From assembly GCA_023375785.1 (NCBI GenBank), contig SZWC01008645.1, forward strand, positions 20,826-41,423: DNA of 20,598 nucleotides, read 5' to 3'. This document shows, in pieces, positions 1 through 7,046 of the stretch. Position 1 is the first letter of the stretch; each line of letters starts with the position of its first letter. The notes beneath the pieces were generated by a model. It searched no databases and was not told the origin of the DNA. It was given only the letters and a program-made list of their open reading frames with translations. This DNA is from Penium margaritaceum (lineage: Eukaryota > Streptophyta > Zygnematophyceae > Desmidiales > Peniaceae). A program made the position numbers and the translations under genes.

Positions 1-1
1 A

Positions 2-677
2 TATGAGGGCAAAGGAAAGGATAAGAAGGAATTGACGAATATGATGGTTGAGAGCGTACTAGCAACCAAGGGAGCGGTACTACTCAAGCGTAGAGCCTAC
101 GGGCTTGACTCTGGCAGGAACCACCACTCTTCAAGGGAGAAGGATGGGTTCATCTCCATTGGGGATAGTGAACATCGCTTCAGGTATGCCAACGGCAGTC
201 TTGTCCATGCACAAGGCGAGGGAGATAAGTTGATCAGCATCAACATGAACAGTGCTGAAAAAGACTTGAAGCTAGAGAACATCGTCTACATGTCGTCTTT
301 TGCAGCAAACCTCTTGTCTGTGTCCAAAATCACAAACCACGACATGATGGTCGTTTTCACGAAGGAGGAGGCTGTGATTGTCAAGAGCAAAGACATCAAG
401 ATCTCCTATCCCAAGGAGAGTCTTATCGCACAGGTCCCAAGAGTTGATCGGCTCTACGTGCTGCACACCAAACTCTTTGAAAGTACAAATGAGGGATATG
501 CGGCAGTTGAAGAGCCCAAGTCTCCAAAGCTTGATGTTACACCACAAACCGTCACCATGGGGGCCAACTCCACCAATACAGAGACAGAGCTCTGGCACAG
601 GCGGTATGGCCATGTGGCCAACAGCATACTATAAGCTATGCCACAGCACAAAGTGGTTCATGGGATGGAGGAGATGG
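2..677 (+). pseudogene. Copia-B left pol fragment: protease remnant and GAG-pre-integrase
   Basis: The frame is open from the window edge to a TAA at 632-634. Residues near the start contain DSG followed by HH, matching the copia aspartic-protease motif DSG(A/C)(S/T)xHM but lacking the usual residue after DSG. The motifs NLLSVSKIT and LWHRRYGHV mark the protease C-terminal side and the start of the GAG-pre-integrase/zinc-finger region. After the TAA the same region continues to VVHGMEEM, the segment that normally precedes the integrase CxxC pair. The true start is upstream, so the first ATG at 32 is only an internal methionine. The fragment stops where Copia-A begins. Protease function is improbable. 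Confidence 0.8.
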
Positions 678-703
678 TGTTCCAGGAAACTTCCAGATGC
701 CTC
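678..703 (+). other. Filler-like segment replacing the 5' LTR terminus
   Basis: Other copies of this LTR begin TGTTGGGAAAGGAGCC (6308; reversed at 11418; 20280 with one change). Here the sequence before AAAGGAGCC is instead a 22-base near-copy of LTR-internal sequence found at about 743-765, carrying an 'aact' variant also present in the LTR at 20336. The terminal TGTTGGG is therefore lost and replaced by a short templated patch. This resembles filler DNA at an end-joining repair junction. A pre-existing LTR scrap at the target is an alternative. Confidence 0.6.
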
Positions 704-1053
704 AAAGGAGCCGTCCGGCTCTGTTTCAGGTCCACAGGAGCAAGTTCCAGGAAACATCCAGATGCCTGCTCCGATCGTCAATCCGTCTTCACCATTGCAA
801 AGATCAGGTGGCAAATTATCTACGGTCCAAGTTTCAGGCCGATCCAACGGTCGGATTGGGAGATATGAATTTTCAAAGTTTCAGGGGTCATGGACCGCCG
901 ATGTGTGGGTGGCCATGGGCAATGGCTCCATGCCTTAGCCTGAGAAAAGAAAAAGGGCAAGAGGTCCAGGGTCAAGACTTGATGGGAGAAATATCCAAAA
1001 AGGTCCTTGGTCTTAGGATTGCCTTGTCAGAGTGTGCTGACTAGGATAAAGGT

Positions 1054-1079
1054 ACCTCACCTTACTTTTTAGGTGAGGT
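1054..1079 (+). repeat. Inverted repeat (hairpin) inside the A-family LTR
   Basis: ACCTCACCT (1054-1062) is perfectly complementary to AGGTGAGGT (1071-1079) across an 8-base T-rich loop. The same hairpin is present in the 3' LTR near 6665-6690 with one arm mismatch, and in the reversed solo LTR near 11034-11061. Its role is unknown. It lies upstream of the TATA-like box, in U3, so it could be a regulatory protein site or simply a structural feature. Confidence 0.7.
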
Positions 1080-1320
1080 GAGATCCTTGTGTGCTAGCCA
1101 TGGACACATGGCGATTCTCCATGGGTTTGTGGGTGATGTGACCACTAGGAGTGTGCCATGAGAGCATTCTCTAGCTCTCTAGGTCGTGTGTGACTGGTCA
1201 GCCTGATTGTTGGGCTGATTTCCTCTCTTGTGTGAGATTGTGGACTCTAGTGTGTGAGCCTTAGCCTCCATGGCTAAGTGGTGTGGCTTGTGAGAGGGTT
1301 GACTTGCCCAAGCTCTAGCT

Positions 1321-1329
1321 CTATATGTA
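1321..1329 (+). promoter_or_regulatory. TATA-like element of the Copia-A LTR promoter
   Basis: CTATATGTA sits about 110 bases before the end of the LTR, where a copia U3 promoter TATA box is expected. The same sequence occurs at 6932 in the 3' LTR, and the reversed solo LTR has TATATAG near 10788-10794. Transcription would start roughly 25-35 bases downstream, giving a short R plus U5. The start site itself is inferred. Confidence 0.5.
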
Positions 1330-1437
1330 CTCCATCATTTTGAGTAATTCAACAACCATTCTTCAGCACAACTGATGCCCTTTCAGTCCCACATGCTCGC
1401 TGCTCCAAGACTCCCTCTCTCCTCCAGATCCAACATT

Positions 1438-1450
1438 TGGTATCAGAGCC
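1438..1450 (+). promoter_or_regulatory. Primer-binding site for initiator Met-tRNA
   Basis: TGGTATCAGAGCC begins two bases after the LTR end and matches the complement of the 3' end of plant initiator methionine tRNA, the usual primer for minus-strand DNA synthesis in plant copia elements. Its position fixes the 3' edge of the 5' LTR. Confidence 0.92.
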
Positions 1451-1556
1451 AGATTCTGCCAGATTCAGCCAGCACAGGCAGTTTGAGAGTGACGGGTTAG
1501 GGTCAAACCTTGACCAAATTTGACAATCGACCACTGGATCTTCAAGTTCGCAAGAA

Positions 1557-1574
1557 GATCCAACGGTCGGATTG
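1557..1574 (+). repeat. LTR motif duplicated in the leader
   Basis: GATCCAACGGTCGGATTG is identical to 841-858 inside the 5' LTR and is followed by a similar purine-rich GAG(A/T)TATG context. It also occurs with one change in the 3' LTR, and reversed in the solo LTR around 11255-11272. Its two halves are near-complementary (ATCC-AAC / GTC-GGAT), so it can fold weakly. Confidence 0.75.
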
Positions 1575-2049
1575 AGAGTTATGCTCAAAACGAGGTTTGC
1601 CAGGGCTACACTCTTCTCTATGAGTAAGACTGTCGCCTTGTGATGACCATAACTCTCTCATTTCTTTGTCAAATTTAAAACGTGGCACATGCGAATTGTA
1701 GTATTTTTCGTAAGCTTTCCATTGGTGCAAAAATATTTGCATTCCATTGATTCGTTTGGGAAAAACGCCGTTTACAATATGGCTGGTCTGAGTTGGAGTA
1801 GGAGCAGAAGCATACCCTGTTTTCAAGAGGGCATATCTTTCAAAATCCCCTGTTGATGACCCTGTTTTATGGGTCGATCTGAAACTTTTTGAGCTGAATT
1901 TTCTAGTGGTGGGCTCCGTTTTTCCAAATTCCTAGTCTGCTAGCATCTACAGTCCATTTTCTGTCAGACAGATTTCTGGCAGAAGCAGCAGCAGAAGCAG
2001 GGGTAGCGCCGCCACCCAAGGGCAGCGTTGAGCATCACCAAAGCTCAAA

Positions 2050-2399
2050 ATGGCAGCAGCAGGCGTGGTAACAGCAGCCCAGCCCTTGGAGAGGCTGGAA
2101 GGACGCGCCAACTTCACGTTTTGGAAGATCCGTACCCGCCTCCTTTTGGAGGAGAGGGGCTTGTGGGAGGTGGTGAGCGGCGACGAGCGCGCTCCGCCTC
2201 CACAGGCAAAAGGCATCACCGCAGCTCAGGTGGTGGCGGGGAAGACGCCGCAGAAAGGTGCAGCAGATGCAAGTTCATCTACAACTGCAGCGGCGGCATA
2301 TGAGGAGTGGAAGAAGAAGGACAGGCAGGCCTACGGGTTGCTTGTCAAAACCATCTCCAACCCGCATCTTCAGTACGTGAGTGACAAGGCTACTGCAAG
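2050..2399 (+). CDS. gag: Copia-A gag, N-terminal part (frame 1)
   Basis: The ATG at 2050 opens the first plausible frame after the leader, in a good start context. The protein begins MAAAG and contains LEGRANFTFWKIRTRLLLEE, typical of the copia gag N-terminus, then YEEWKKKDRQAYGLL, the start of the UBN2/Retrotran_gag_2 domain. That domain continues as KEVWDTLCKKY in a different frame, so one base appears to be missing at about 2394-2399, in a run of purines. As written, frame 1 ends at 2475 with unrelated residues. gag forms the virus-like particle in which the element's RNA is reverse transcribed. A sequencing or assembly error is a real alternative to a biological frameshift. Confidence 0.8.
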
Positions 2400-2970
2400 G
2401 AGGTGTGGGACACGTTGTGCAAGAAGTATGAGAGCAAGGATCCTGCATTCCTCATGCTTTTGGAGGAAAAGATGATGGCGCTGAAAATGCAGGGTGGTGA
2501 AGGGATGGAGGCGTACCTGGACAAGGCAAAGGAGCTGGCGAAGAAGTTGAAAGCGGCCGGCAACCCTGTGGAAGAGACGCGCTTTATCCTCCTCTTGCTG
2601 AGGGGACTCCCAATCAGCTACGACACGGTGCGAGAGACGCTGGAGTGCCAGCCAACTCTCGACCTCGACTTCATCTGCACACACCTGGTGCAGGTGGAAC
2701 TGCGTCGCAATGCCGCAAAACGCAATGGCGGCAACAGCAGCAGTGAAGCAGCTTTCATGGCGATGGGCTCACGCAACCAGCAGCAGCAGCAGTCCGGGCA
2801 GCAGAGAGGCAAGAAGAAGGGCAAGTGCCATTATTGCCAGAAAGAAGGGCACTACAAGAAAGAGTGCTTCAAGTTCAAGAGGGACCAGAAGGAGCAGCAA
2901 CAGCAGCAACAAAAGCAGCAATCTCCACAGCAAGAGCAGCAGCAGTCACAGCAACGTCAGCAAGCACCAG
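2400..2970 (+). CDS. gag: Copia-A gag, C-terminal part with zinc knuckle (frame 3)
   Basis: This continues the UBN2-type gag domain (KEVWDTLCKKY through FICTHLVQVELRR). It then has a basic and Gln-rich linker and a canonical CCHC zinc knuckle at 2826-2867, Cys-x2-Cys-x4-His-x4-Cys, CHYCQKEGHYKKEC, which binds RNA in the capsid. A long Gln-rich tract follows. The open frame runs from 2403 to 3065, but the protein becomes copia-like again only in frame 1 after about 2970, so the meaningful part ends inside the CAG tract. The change from this frame to pol is a +1 step. Repeat slippage that adds one base is the simplest cause. Programmed shifting cannot be excluded but no known slip site is visible. 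Confidence 0.8.
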
Positions 2971-2990
2971 CAGCAGCAGCAGCAGAACCA
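2893..2990 (+). repeat. CAG/CAA-rich microsatellite-like tract at the gag-protease boundary
   Basis: Nearly 100 bases of CAG, CAA and CAGCAG units encode mostly glutamine in frame 3 and a Ser/Asn then Gln run in frame 1. The frame in which copia protein similarity is seen changes here, near 2968-2975. Such tracts slip readily during replication, reverse transcription and sequencing. Confidence 0.75.
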
Positions 2991-5900
2991 GACCGGTGTG
3001 CGCCATTTTGGCAACATGAACGTGGCCAAGGAGCTGCGCGACTGCCTCTTCATGGCGAAGTCTGACATGTCGCAGGAGGAGAAGGCGGATCTGGCGTGGT
3101 ACAAAGACTCTGGGTGTACCAAGAGTCTGACGCACCACAGGGAGTTGTTTACACAGTTGTTGTCCATCCCTCCCCGTCCTATCGCTTTGGGTGATGATCG
3201 GGTGGTGTATGCTGAAGGGATTGGGATTGTGGAGATGTGGTTGGAGACCCCGCGTGGCATTGAAGTGAGAGTGTTCCATGGCGTGTTGTACGTGCCTAAT
3301 GCTGCATTCAATCTCCTCTCAGTGTCCTCTCTTACAAACACAGGACTACGCGTCGTCTTCGATGATGACTATGGCTACATCCTCAACAAGGATACAGGAG
3401 AGGAGTTGGCCAGGTCGGTGAAGGAGGGCGACATGTACCGCCTGCTGGGGGTGACCAAGATCCCGCGTGAGCAGAGTCTTGCAGCAGTGGTGCAGGCGAC
3501 AGATGGTGAGATCTGGCATGCGCGCTACGGCCACATTGGCATGCGTGCCTTGAAGCAGCTTCAAGCAAAGCAGATGGTGCGTGACCTGCCTACCATCTCT
3601 AACTTTGAACAGCAGTTGTGCATAGGCTGTTTGGAGGGGAAGCAGCACCAGGAGGCGTTCTCTGGAGCAGGGGAGCGTGCAAAGGAGGTGTTGGAGCTGG
3701 TCCACACGGACCTGTGTGGACCGATGCAGACCCAGAGCTTTGGAGGCTCTAGGTATTTCCTGACCTTCATTGATGATTTCAGCCGTTACACTGCTGTGTA
3801 CTTCCTTCCTTCCAAGGACCAGTGCTTTGACAGGTTCAAGGAGTTCAAGGCCATGGTGGAGAACCAGACTGGCAAGAAGATCAAGGCGCTGCGCAGCGAT
3901 CGCGGTGGAGAGTACCTGAGCAAGGAGTTCCAGGACTACCTCGCAGCAGCTGGCATCAAGGCGCAGCGTACCGCGCCATACTCGCCGCAGCAGAACGGTG
4001 TAGCAGAACGCGCCAACCGTACCATTGTGGAGTCGGCATGCTCCATGCTGCATGCGGCTCGGCTGACCTACGACTTCTGGGCTGAAGCAGTGAGCACTGC
4101 GGTCTACATCAAGAACCGCAGTCCAACTAAGGCGCTGGAGCAGATGACGCCATACGAGGCGTGGTTCAGCAAGAAACCGAGTGTGGGTCATCTCCGAGTA
4201 TTTGGCAGCCTGGCGCATATGCACGTGCCCAAGGAGAAGCGACAGAAATGGGACGCAAAGAGTGCGCAGATGCTGATGATTGGCTACGACGTGGCAAGCA
4301 AGGCCTATCGCCTCTATGAGAGGAATACACACCACGTCATCATCTCCAGGGATGTCGTCTTCAACGAGAGCAACGTAATCGGCACCAACATTGTCTGTGA
4401 AGAGGCAACAGAACCAGCAGCTGACGAGACAGTGGGAGCAGAAATCCTTCCTGACCCACTCTCTCCCGATCCTTCCTCTACTGTGACAGTGGGAGAATCA
4501 CTCTACTCTTCCATGTCTGATGCAGCAGATACAGCAGCCTCACCGGCAGAAGCGGAGGAGGAAGATGTAGCACCACCAGCAGCAGCAGTTGTGCCAGCAG
4601 CACCGCGCCAGCCGCCCGCTAACGCTCCAGCACCAGGTCGCAAGTACCCTCTTAGGGTGCGTTACATGCCTGGTGAGCGCGGCCATTTCTGGATGCTGCA
4701 GAAACCAGAACAGATGAATGTCGCAGTTGTAGCAGATTCAGATGAGCCAACGTCATACAAGGAGGCCATGACTGCACCGGATGCAACAGGTTGGGCGCAA
4801 GCCGTGCAGCAGGAGATACAGTCGCAGCTGGACAACGCCACGTGGGAGGTGACTGAGCGTCCACCTGGGCATAAGGTGATCAAGTGCAAGTGGGTGTTCA
4901 AGAAGAAGCGGGGAGCAGATGGTAACCTGAAAAAGTACAAGGCGAGGCTGGTCGCCAAGGGCTACTCGCAGCAGGAGGGCATCGACTACACAGAAACTTT
5001 TGCCCTTGTTGCAAAGTTTGCCTCAATGCACACGCTCCTCTCTTATGCAGCAGCTGAGGATTTCGAGGTTCACCACATGGATGTCAAGACGGCATTCTTG
5101 AATGGTGACTTGGAGGAGGAGATCTACATGGAGCAGCCAGAGGGATTCGTCATGGATGGCCAGGAGTACCTGGTTTGTAAGCTGCAGAAGTCGCTGTACG
5201 GCCTCAAGCAAGCGTCGCGTGCTTGGAACCAGAAGTTGGATGCGGCGTTGCAGTGCATGGGGTTTGAGCGCAGCGAGTGTTACTACAGCGTGTATCGCTG
5301 GCAGCATGAGTATGAGATCCTCATCATCATTGTGTATGTCGATGACATGCTCCTCCTTTCCAACAGCATGTCTGCACTGCAGGAGTTCAAGGAGGCGATG
5401 CAGGAGCGCTTCCAGATGTCTGATCTTGGGGAGGCGTCATACTTCCTCGGCATCCAGATCATGCGTGACCGCAAATCACGCTCTCTCTCGCTACAGCAGA
5501 GTCGCTACATCAAGGATGTCCTGCAGCGGTTCGGCATGGCAGAGGCCAAACCCATCGGCACGCCGCTGGAGACGCTGCAGTACCTCGTGAGCTTCAGTGG
5601 AGAAGCAAATGTAGCTGAGCGGCAGAAGTACCAGAGCGCCGTCGGCAGTCTTATGTACCTGATGGTGGCAACCAGGCCTGACCTCGCACAGGCTGTGAGC
5701 ACTGTGAGCCAGCACATGGTGAATCCCGGACCTGAGCACCAGAAGGCAGTGAAGCGGATCTTCCGCTACCTTGTTGGAACCATCAACGTCGGCATCACCT
5801 ACAACGGCAACGACAACAACATCATCGGCTACACAGATGCAGATTGGACGTCAAATCCTGAGACCCGCAAGTCCATCTCTGGACATGTGTTTCTCATGAA

Positions 5901-6288
5901 TGGAGGTGCCATCAGCTGGTACAGCAAGCGACAGGTGGTCATGGCTACCTCGAGCACAGAAGCTGAGTACATCTCTCTCAGCTTTGGAGCCAAGGAAGCA
6001 GTTTGGCTCCAGCGTCTCATGGCGGAGATGAGTGGGAGTGTAGCAGTTCCAGTTCCTCTACGCGTAGACAACCAGAGCGAAATCGCACTCGCCAAGAATC
6101 CTGAGCATCATGCACGCACCAAGCACATTGACATCGCATATCACTTCATCAGGCACATGGTGCAGGAGGGTGCTATCAAGCTGGAGTTTACTCCAACCAG
6201 CAGGCAGGTCGCTGATTTCTGCACTAAGCCAGTGACCCGTGAGAAGCAGCAGTTTTGCATGAAGGCATGTGGACTCAGCCCACTCTGA
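2971..6288 (+). CDS. pol: Copia-A pol: protease, integrase, reverse transcriptase, RNase H
   Basis: The frame is open from 2710 to the TGA at 6286-6288, but copia similarity starts after the CAG tract. The protease motif DSGCT has its Asp codon at 3106. Integrase follows: the HARYGH and CIGC zinc pairs, then catalytic Asp 3709, Asp 3898 and Glu 4006, the last two spaced as D-x35-E, in HTD, SDRGGEY and NGVAERANRT. After a Ser/Pro/Ala-rich linker comes RVT_2-type reverse transcriptase (ATWEVTERPPGHKVIKCKWV) with YVDD at 5335-5346. RNase H carries DADW (5836), STEAEY (Glu 5965) and VDNQS (Asp 6067). The C-terminus is KACGLSPL. Every catalytic residue I can check is intact. Its gag is frame-broken, so a full gag-pol precursor could be made only with frame changes. 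Confidence 0.93.
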   Translation, partial: QQQQQNQTGVRHFGNMNVAKELRDCLFMAKSDMSQEEKADLAWYKDSGCTKSLTHHRELFTQLLSIPPRPIALGDDRVVYAEGIGIVEMWLETPRGIEVRVFHGVLYVPNAAFNLLSVSSLTNTGLRVVFDDDYGYILNKDTGEELARSVKEGDMYRLLGVTKIPREQSLAAVVQATDGEIWHARYGHIGMRALKQLQAKQMVRDLPTISNFEQQLCIGCLEGKQHQEAFSGAGERAKEVLELVHTDLCGPMQTQSFGGSRYFLTFIDDFSRYTAVYFLPSKDQCFDRFKEFKAMVENQTGKKIKALRSDRGGEYLSKEFQDYLAAAGIKAQRTAPYSPQQNGVAERANRTIVESACSMLHAARLTYDFWAEAVSTAVYIKNRSPTKALEQMTPYEAWFSKKPSVGHLRVFGSLAHMHVPKEKRQKWDAKSAQMLMIGYDVASKAYRLYERNTHHVIISRDVVFNESNVIGTNIVCEEATEPAADETVGAEILPDPLSPDPSSTVTVGESLYSSMSDAADTAASPAEAEEEDVAPPAAAVVPAAPRQPPANAPAPGRKYPLRVRYMPGERGHFWMLQKPEQMNVAVVADSDEPTSYKEAMTAPDATGWAQAVQQEIQSQLDNATWEVTERPPGHKVIKCKWVFKKKRGADGNLKKYKARLVAKGYSQQEGIDYTETFALVAKFASMHTLLSYAAAEDFEVHHMDVKTAFLNGDLEEEIYMEQPEGFVMDGQEYLVCKLQKSLYGLKQASRAWNQKLDAALQCMGFERSECYYSVYRWQHEYEILIIIVYVDDMLLLSNSMSALQEFKEAMQERFQMSDLGEASYFLGIQIMRDRKSRSLSLQQSRYIKDVLQRFGMAEAKPIGTPLETLQYLVSFSGEANVAERQKYQSAVGSLMYLMVATRPDLAQAVSTVSQHMVNPGPEHQKAVKRIFRYLVGTINVGITYNGNDNNIIGYTDADWTSNPETRKSISGHVFLMNGGAISWYSKRQVVMATSSTEAEYISLSFGAKEAVWLQRLMAEMSGSVAVPVPLRVDNQSEIALAKNPEHHARTKHIDIAYHFIRHMVQEGAIKLEFTPTSRQVADFCTKPVTREKQQFCMKACGLSPL

Positions 6289-6294
6289 CTGCGG

Positions 6295-6307
6295 CAAAGT
6301 GGGAGAT
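6295..6307 (+). promoter_or_regulatory. Polypurine tract of Copia-A
   Basis: CAAAGTGGGAGAT lies directly against the 3' LTR start TGTTGG at 6308, seven bases after the pol stop. This is the standard place and composition for the RNase H-resistant primer for plus-strand DNA. It fixes the 3' LTR start. Confidence 0.88.
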
Positions 6308-7046
6308 TGTTGGGAAAGGAGCCGTCCGGCTCTGTTTCAGGTCCATAGGAGCAAGTTCCAGGAAACATCCAGATGCCTGCTCCGATTGTCAATCCGTCTT
6401 CACCATTGGAAAGATCAGCTGGCAAATTATCTACGGTCCAAGTTTCAGGCCGATCCAACAGTCGGATTGGGAGATATGAATTTTGGAAGTTTCAAAGGTC
6501 ATGGACCGCCGATATCTGGGTGGCCATGGGCAATGGCTCCATGCCTTAGCCTGAGAAAAGAAAAAGGGCAAGAGGTCCAGGGTCAAGACCTGATGGGAGA
6601 AATATCCAAAAAGGTCCTTGGTCTTAGGATTGCCTTGTCAGAGTGTGCTGACTAGGATAAAGGTACCTCACCTTACTTTTTAGGTGAGATGAGATCCTTG
6701 TGTGCTAGCCATGGACACATGGCGATTCTCCATGGGTTTGTGGGTGATATGACCACTAGGAGTGTGCCATGAGAGCATTCTCTAGCTCTCTAGGTCGTGT
6801 GTGACTGGTCAGCCTGATTGTTGGGCTGATTTCCTCNCTTGTGTGAGATTGTGGACTCTAGTGTGTGAGCCTTAGCCTCCATGGCTAAGTGGTGTGGCTT
6901 GTGAGAGGGCTGACTTGCCCAAGCTCTAGCTCTATATGTACTCCATCATTTTGAGTGATTCAACAACCATTCTTCAGCACAACTGATGCCCTTTCAGTCC
7001 CACATGCTCGCTGCTCCAAGACTCCCTCTCTCCTCCATATCCAACC
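6308..7046 (+). repeat. 3' LTR of Copia-A
   Basis: This 739-bp LTR begins TGTTGGG. It ends CCAACC where the 5' LTR has CCAACA, so the last base is mutated. The length is identical to the solo LTR at 10680-11418. One ambiguous base (N) is at 6837. Copia-B integrase sequence resumes within about 30 bases after it. Confidence 0.92.

Larger units (their letters stand above)
704..1435 (+). repeat. 5' LTR of Copia-A
   Basis: It aligns base for base, without gaps, to the 3' LTR at a constant offset of 5611. It ends in CCAACA, the complement of the family's TGTTGG start, immediately before the PBS. It contains a TATA-like element near 1321, a perfect 9-bp inverted repeat at 1054-1079, and the motif GATCCAACGGTCGGATTG at 841-858. 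Short open frames of 110-130 codons run through the LTR but are not kept in all copies, so I do not call them genes. Confidence 0.93.
1436..2049 (+). other. Copia-A 5' untranslated leader
   Basis: This is a 614-bp stretch between the 5' LTR and the gag ATG with no long sense frame. It starts with the primer-binding site and contains a second copy of the LTR motif GATCCAACGGTCGGATTG (1557-1574). It ends in a CAG/GCC-rich segment whose last bases, AAAATGG, place the gag ATG in a good plant start context. The leader would normally carry packaging signals, but none can be assigned by eye. Confidence 0.75.
678..7046 (+). mobile_element. Copia-A, near-complete Ty1/copia LTR retrotransposon
   Basis: Full architecture is visible: 5' LTR (704-1435, with an altered left end 678-703), PBS at 1438, leader, gag from 2050, pol to 6288, PPT at 6295-6307 and 3' LTR 6308-7046. 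Protease, integrase, reverse transcriptase, RNase H order identifies Ty1/copia rather than gypsy. By hand count the LTRs differ at about 17-18 of roughly 731 comparable positions with no indels, so about 2.4 percent divergence: moderately recent but not new. The internal region is about 4.9 kb, normal for plant copia. gag carries two opposite single-base frame changes, so autonomy is doubtful. It sits inside Copia-B. No clean target-site duplication is seen: the left flank reads gatggtg and the right flank atgtg. Confidence 0.93.

Noticed and set aside
697-1044. Open frames of about 115-128 codons in the A-family LTRs (also 6269-6655)
   Set aside because: The frame is conserved between the two Copia-A LTRs only because they are near-identical. 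It is broken in the solo LTR and lies in a non-coding promoter region.
2893-2990. Programmed +1 frameshift between gag and pol
   Set aside because: No known slip sequence is visible, plant copia elements usually use one frame, and the upstream 1-base change of opposite sign makes paired indels or errors simpler. Kept only as an alternative.
2710-3000. Start of the 1192-codon pol frame at 2710 as a real translation start
   Set aside because: This part is out of frame with the gag zinc-knuckle coding sequence. The copia-like protein in this frame begins only after the CAG tract.
3346-4335. 329-codon minus-strand open frame inside Copia-A
   Set aside because: It is antisense to the intact integrase region of pol, has no recognisable domain, and is open because of the codon bias of the sense strand.
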